From Chitinophagaceae bacterium (GTDB taxonomy: Bacteria; Bacteroidota; Bacteroidia; Chitinophagales; Chitinophagaceae), in assembly GCA_025963615.1 (NCBI GenBank), contig JAOQAL010000749.1, forward strand, positions 1 to 6,542: a stretch of DNA of 6,542 nt, given 5' to 3'. Made by a program: the position numbers and the translations under genes. The notes beneath the pieces are model-generated. The model did not search any database and was not told the DNA's origin. It saw nothing but the letters and a program-made list of their open reading frames with translations. The stretch's first letter is position 1, and each line of letters starts with the position of its first letter. Below, piece by piece: positions 5,524 through 6,542 of the stretch.

Positions 5524-5568
5524 TACCCGCTAGCTCAAAACGACTGGCACGCGGGTATTTAGTTTTTT
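5524..5568 (+). terminator. Intrinsic terminator after the DUF72 gene
   Basis: TACCCGC (5524-5530) pairs with GCGGGTA (5551-5557). Within the 20-nt loop GCTAG and CTGGC can pair alternatively as an extended stem. TTTAGTTTTTT follows (5558-5568). The T-rich side lies only on the plus strand, so it serves the cupin/membrane protein/DUF72 unit and not the convergent DUF6496 gene. Confidence 0.7.
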
Positions 5569-5600
5569 CAACGGTCGTAGTTAATTTTTACCGGGTAAGG

Positions 5601-5807
5601 TTATTTTTTTGTACTACTCTTTTTTGTTCTGCTGCTGCTTTTCTTTGGAACTTTTGCTCCCGCTTTGCGGGCTTCAGACAAACCGATAGCAATTGCCTGC
5701 TTGCGGCTTTTTACTTTTTTACCACTTCCACTTTTTAGCGTTCCTGCCTTTTTTTCGTGCATCACTTTTTTTACCTTACTCTGGGCTTTTTTTGAATATT
5801 TTGCCAT
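5601..5807 (-). CDS. DUF6496 small basic protein
   Basis: A 68-residue, very lysine-rich soluble protein. The core MAKYSKKAQSKVKKVMHE, followed by GTLKSGSGKKVKSRKQAIAI and GLSEARKAGAKVPKK, is the recognisable DUF6496 pattern, found in many bacteria, often as a stand-alone protein. The function is unknown. The high charge and the SRKQAIAIGLSEARKAG helix suggest nucleic-acid contact, but that is inference. The C-terminus (SSSRTKKSSTKK) is a short Ser/Lys tail. I place the start at ATG 5807 because family members begin with MAKYS-type sequence and an A/T-rich leader typical of this genome precedes it. An upstream in-frame ATG at 5846 would add 13 residues without family resemblance. It is convergent with the DUF72 gene and 139 bp downstream of the DUF4142 gene. 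Confidence 0.85.
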   Translation of the reverse strand: MAKYSKKAQSKVKKVMHEKKAGTLKSGSGKKVKSRKQAIAIGLSEARKAGAKVPKKSSSRTKKSSTKK

Positions 5808-5946
5808 AAAACTATTTTTAAATTTTCCCTTCAATATTGATACCACGAACCCATTTTATAATTTCAAAATCTTTTCGATTTCGATTTTATGCCCGCCCCT
5901 TTTCTTGTCCGTCAATAGATACTAAAGGTTGTTTTTTTCGTGCACA

Positions 5947-6537
5947 TCAATGTTTCTTTTCCAGGGACTCCTGAATGGCGGTGCATGAGTCAAGGTGCTT
6001 TCGCAAGACAGGTAAAGTTGCCATAATAAACCCGCGGATATCAGCATCCTCTACTTTATCGGAAGCGGATTCAAACTCCTTGATATCTTCTTTATGATCA
6101 TCCACCATCGCATCGATATATGCCTTATCAAAATCAGAAGCCTTTTTTTCATTTAAGTCCCTGATCATTTTTGATTTTTCATCTCCAGTCATTCCCGGAA
6201 GAGTAACGGTGCCGGCTGACGCAAGGTCCTTGATTTTTTCTCCGGCAGCACTATGATCCACAATCATCATGTTCCCGAAATCCTGCACTCTTTTATTTTT
6301 AGATTTTAGTTTGGCTATGTTGCCAAGTTTCACTTCCATCATGCCACCCTCCATCGCCTTTACCAGGAAATCCGCGCCAGTTTTGCTGACCGCTGTAGCT
6401 GCTTTACCGTTAGAAGCCGCATTGCTGTCAAGATTCACCCGGTTGGCGGAATCAGCTTTTTCAACCGAATCTTTGGATTCGTTGTTGCATGCCATAAAAA
6501 GTACCATGCCAGTCAATAGGAAAAATTGTGTTTTCAT
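5947..6537 (-). CDS. DUF4142 lipoprotein
   Basis: A 196-residue predicted lipoprotein: a signal segment of about 16 residues ends in FMAC with the lipidated cysteine at C17, though the -3 residue F14 is atypical for a lipobox. A polar Asp/Ser/Asn linker (18-53) leads to a helical DUF4142 domain (about 55-192), which has a ferritin-like four-helix pattern. Family marks are ADFLVKAMEGGMMEV (55-69), the VDH motif (D94, H95), FDKAYIDAMVDDHKEDIKEF (D147, H148) and LPVLRKHL (H181). The carboxylate/histidine pairs resemble ferritin-type positions, but metal binding has not been shown for this family as far as I know. DUF4142 proteins are exported and common in Bacteroidota and Proteobacteria. The start is ATG 6537, five bases from the window end, so the promoter is outside. 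Confidence 0.9.
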   Translation of the reverse strand: MKTQFFLLTGMVLFMACNNESKDSVEKADSANRVNLDSNAASNGKAATAVSKTGADFLVKAMEGGMMEVKLGNIAKLKSKNKRVQDFGNMMIVDHSAAGEKIKDLASAGTVTLPGMTGDEKSKMIRDLNEKKASDFDKAYIDAMVDDHKEDIKEFESASDKVEDADIRGFIMATLPVLRKHLDSCTAIQESLEKKH

Positions 6538-6542
6538 TTTTA

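Noticed and set aside
5665..5925. 86-codon plus-strand ORF opposite the DUF6496 gene
   Set aside because: It is a Phe/Leu-rich antisense product of lysine codons in the real gene, and the DUF6496 match is clear on the other strand.
5808..5946. TTGACG and TAAAAT as a promoter for the DUF6496 gene
   Set aside because: The spacing is about 20 bases, the -10 element is weak, and the AT-rich background makes such matches likely by chance.

Overview
The window looks like an ordinary chromosomal stretch from a Bacteroidota bacterium, most likely of the Chitinophagaceae/Sphingobacteriia type. The evidence is an AT-rich sequence, start codons preceded by A/T-rich leaders with little or no Shine-Dalgarno sequence, short Ser/Thr/Asp-rich lipoproteins, DUF4142 and DUF6496 proteins, a DUF748 protein close to those I know from Chitinophagaceae, and decaying heptanucleotide repeats between genes. 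The taxonomic call is inference, because there is no rRNA or other marker gene.

Layout. Positions 1-1903 are all minus strand: yihY (six-helix membrane protein), then 22 bp later a KTSC-domain protein, then family I inorganic pyrophosphatase (ppa) with its own 174-bp leader. Positions 1904-2352 hold no confident gene. They contain a 46-codon candidate ORF, a slightly GC-richer patch with an orphan perfect Shine-Dalgarno sequence, and a good terminator for the gene beyond. Positions 2353-3821 (minus) hold a small lipoprotein followed by a DUF748/AsmA-like envelope protein, separated by an array of AAGCTGC-type heptamers with a long hairpin. After a divergent intergenic region (3822-4083), the plus strand carries a compact three-gene unit: a cupin-fold protein, a 66-residue single-span membrane protein, and a DUF72/YecE protein. 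It ends at a terminator at 5524-5568. Convergent to it on the minus strand lie a DUF6496 basic protein and a DUF4142 lipoprotein whose start is 5 bp from the window end.

How they fit together. Apart from ppa, most products are envelope or accessory proteins of poorly defined function: two lipoproteins, two membrane proteins, and one membrane-anchored AsmA-like protein. No defence system, CRISPR array, intact mobile element, tRNA, rRNA or biosynthetic cluster is visible. I did not find a convincing previously undescribed system. The points most worth a second look are the heptad-repeat array and its hairpin, the cupin that lacks its usual histidines, and the small untracked ORFs and GC-richer patch in the gaps.
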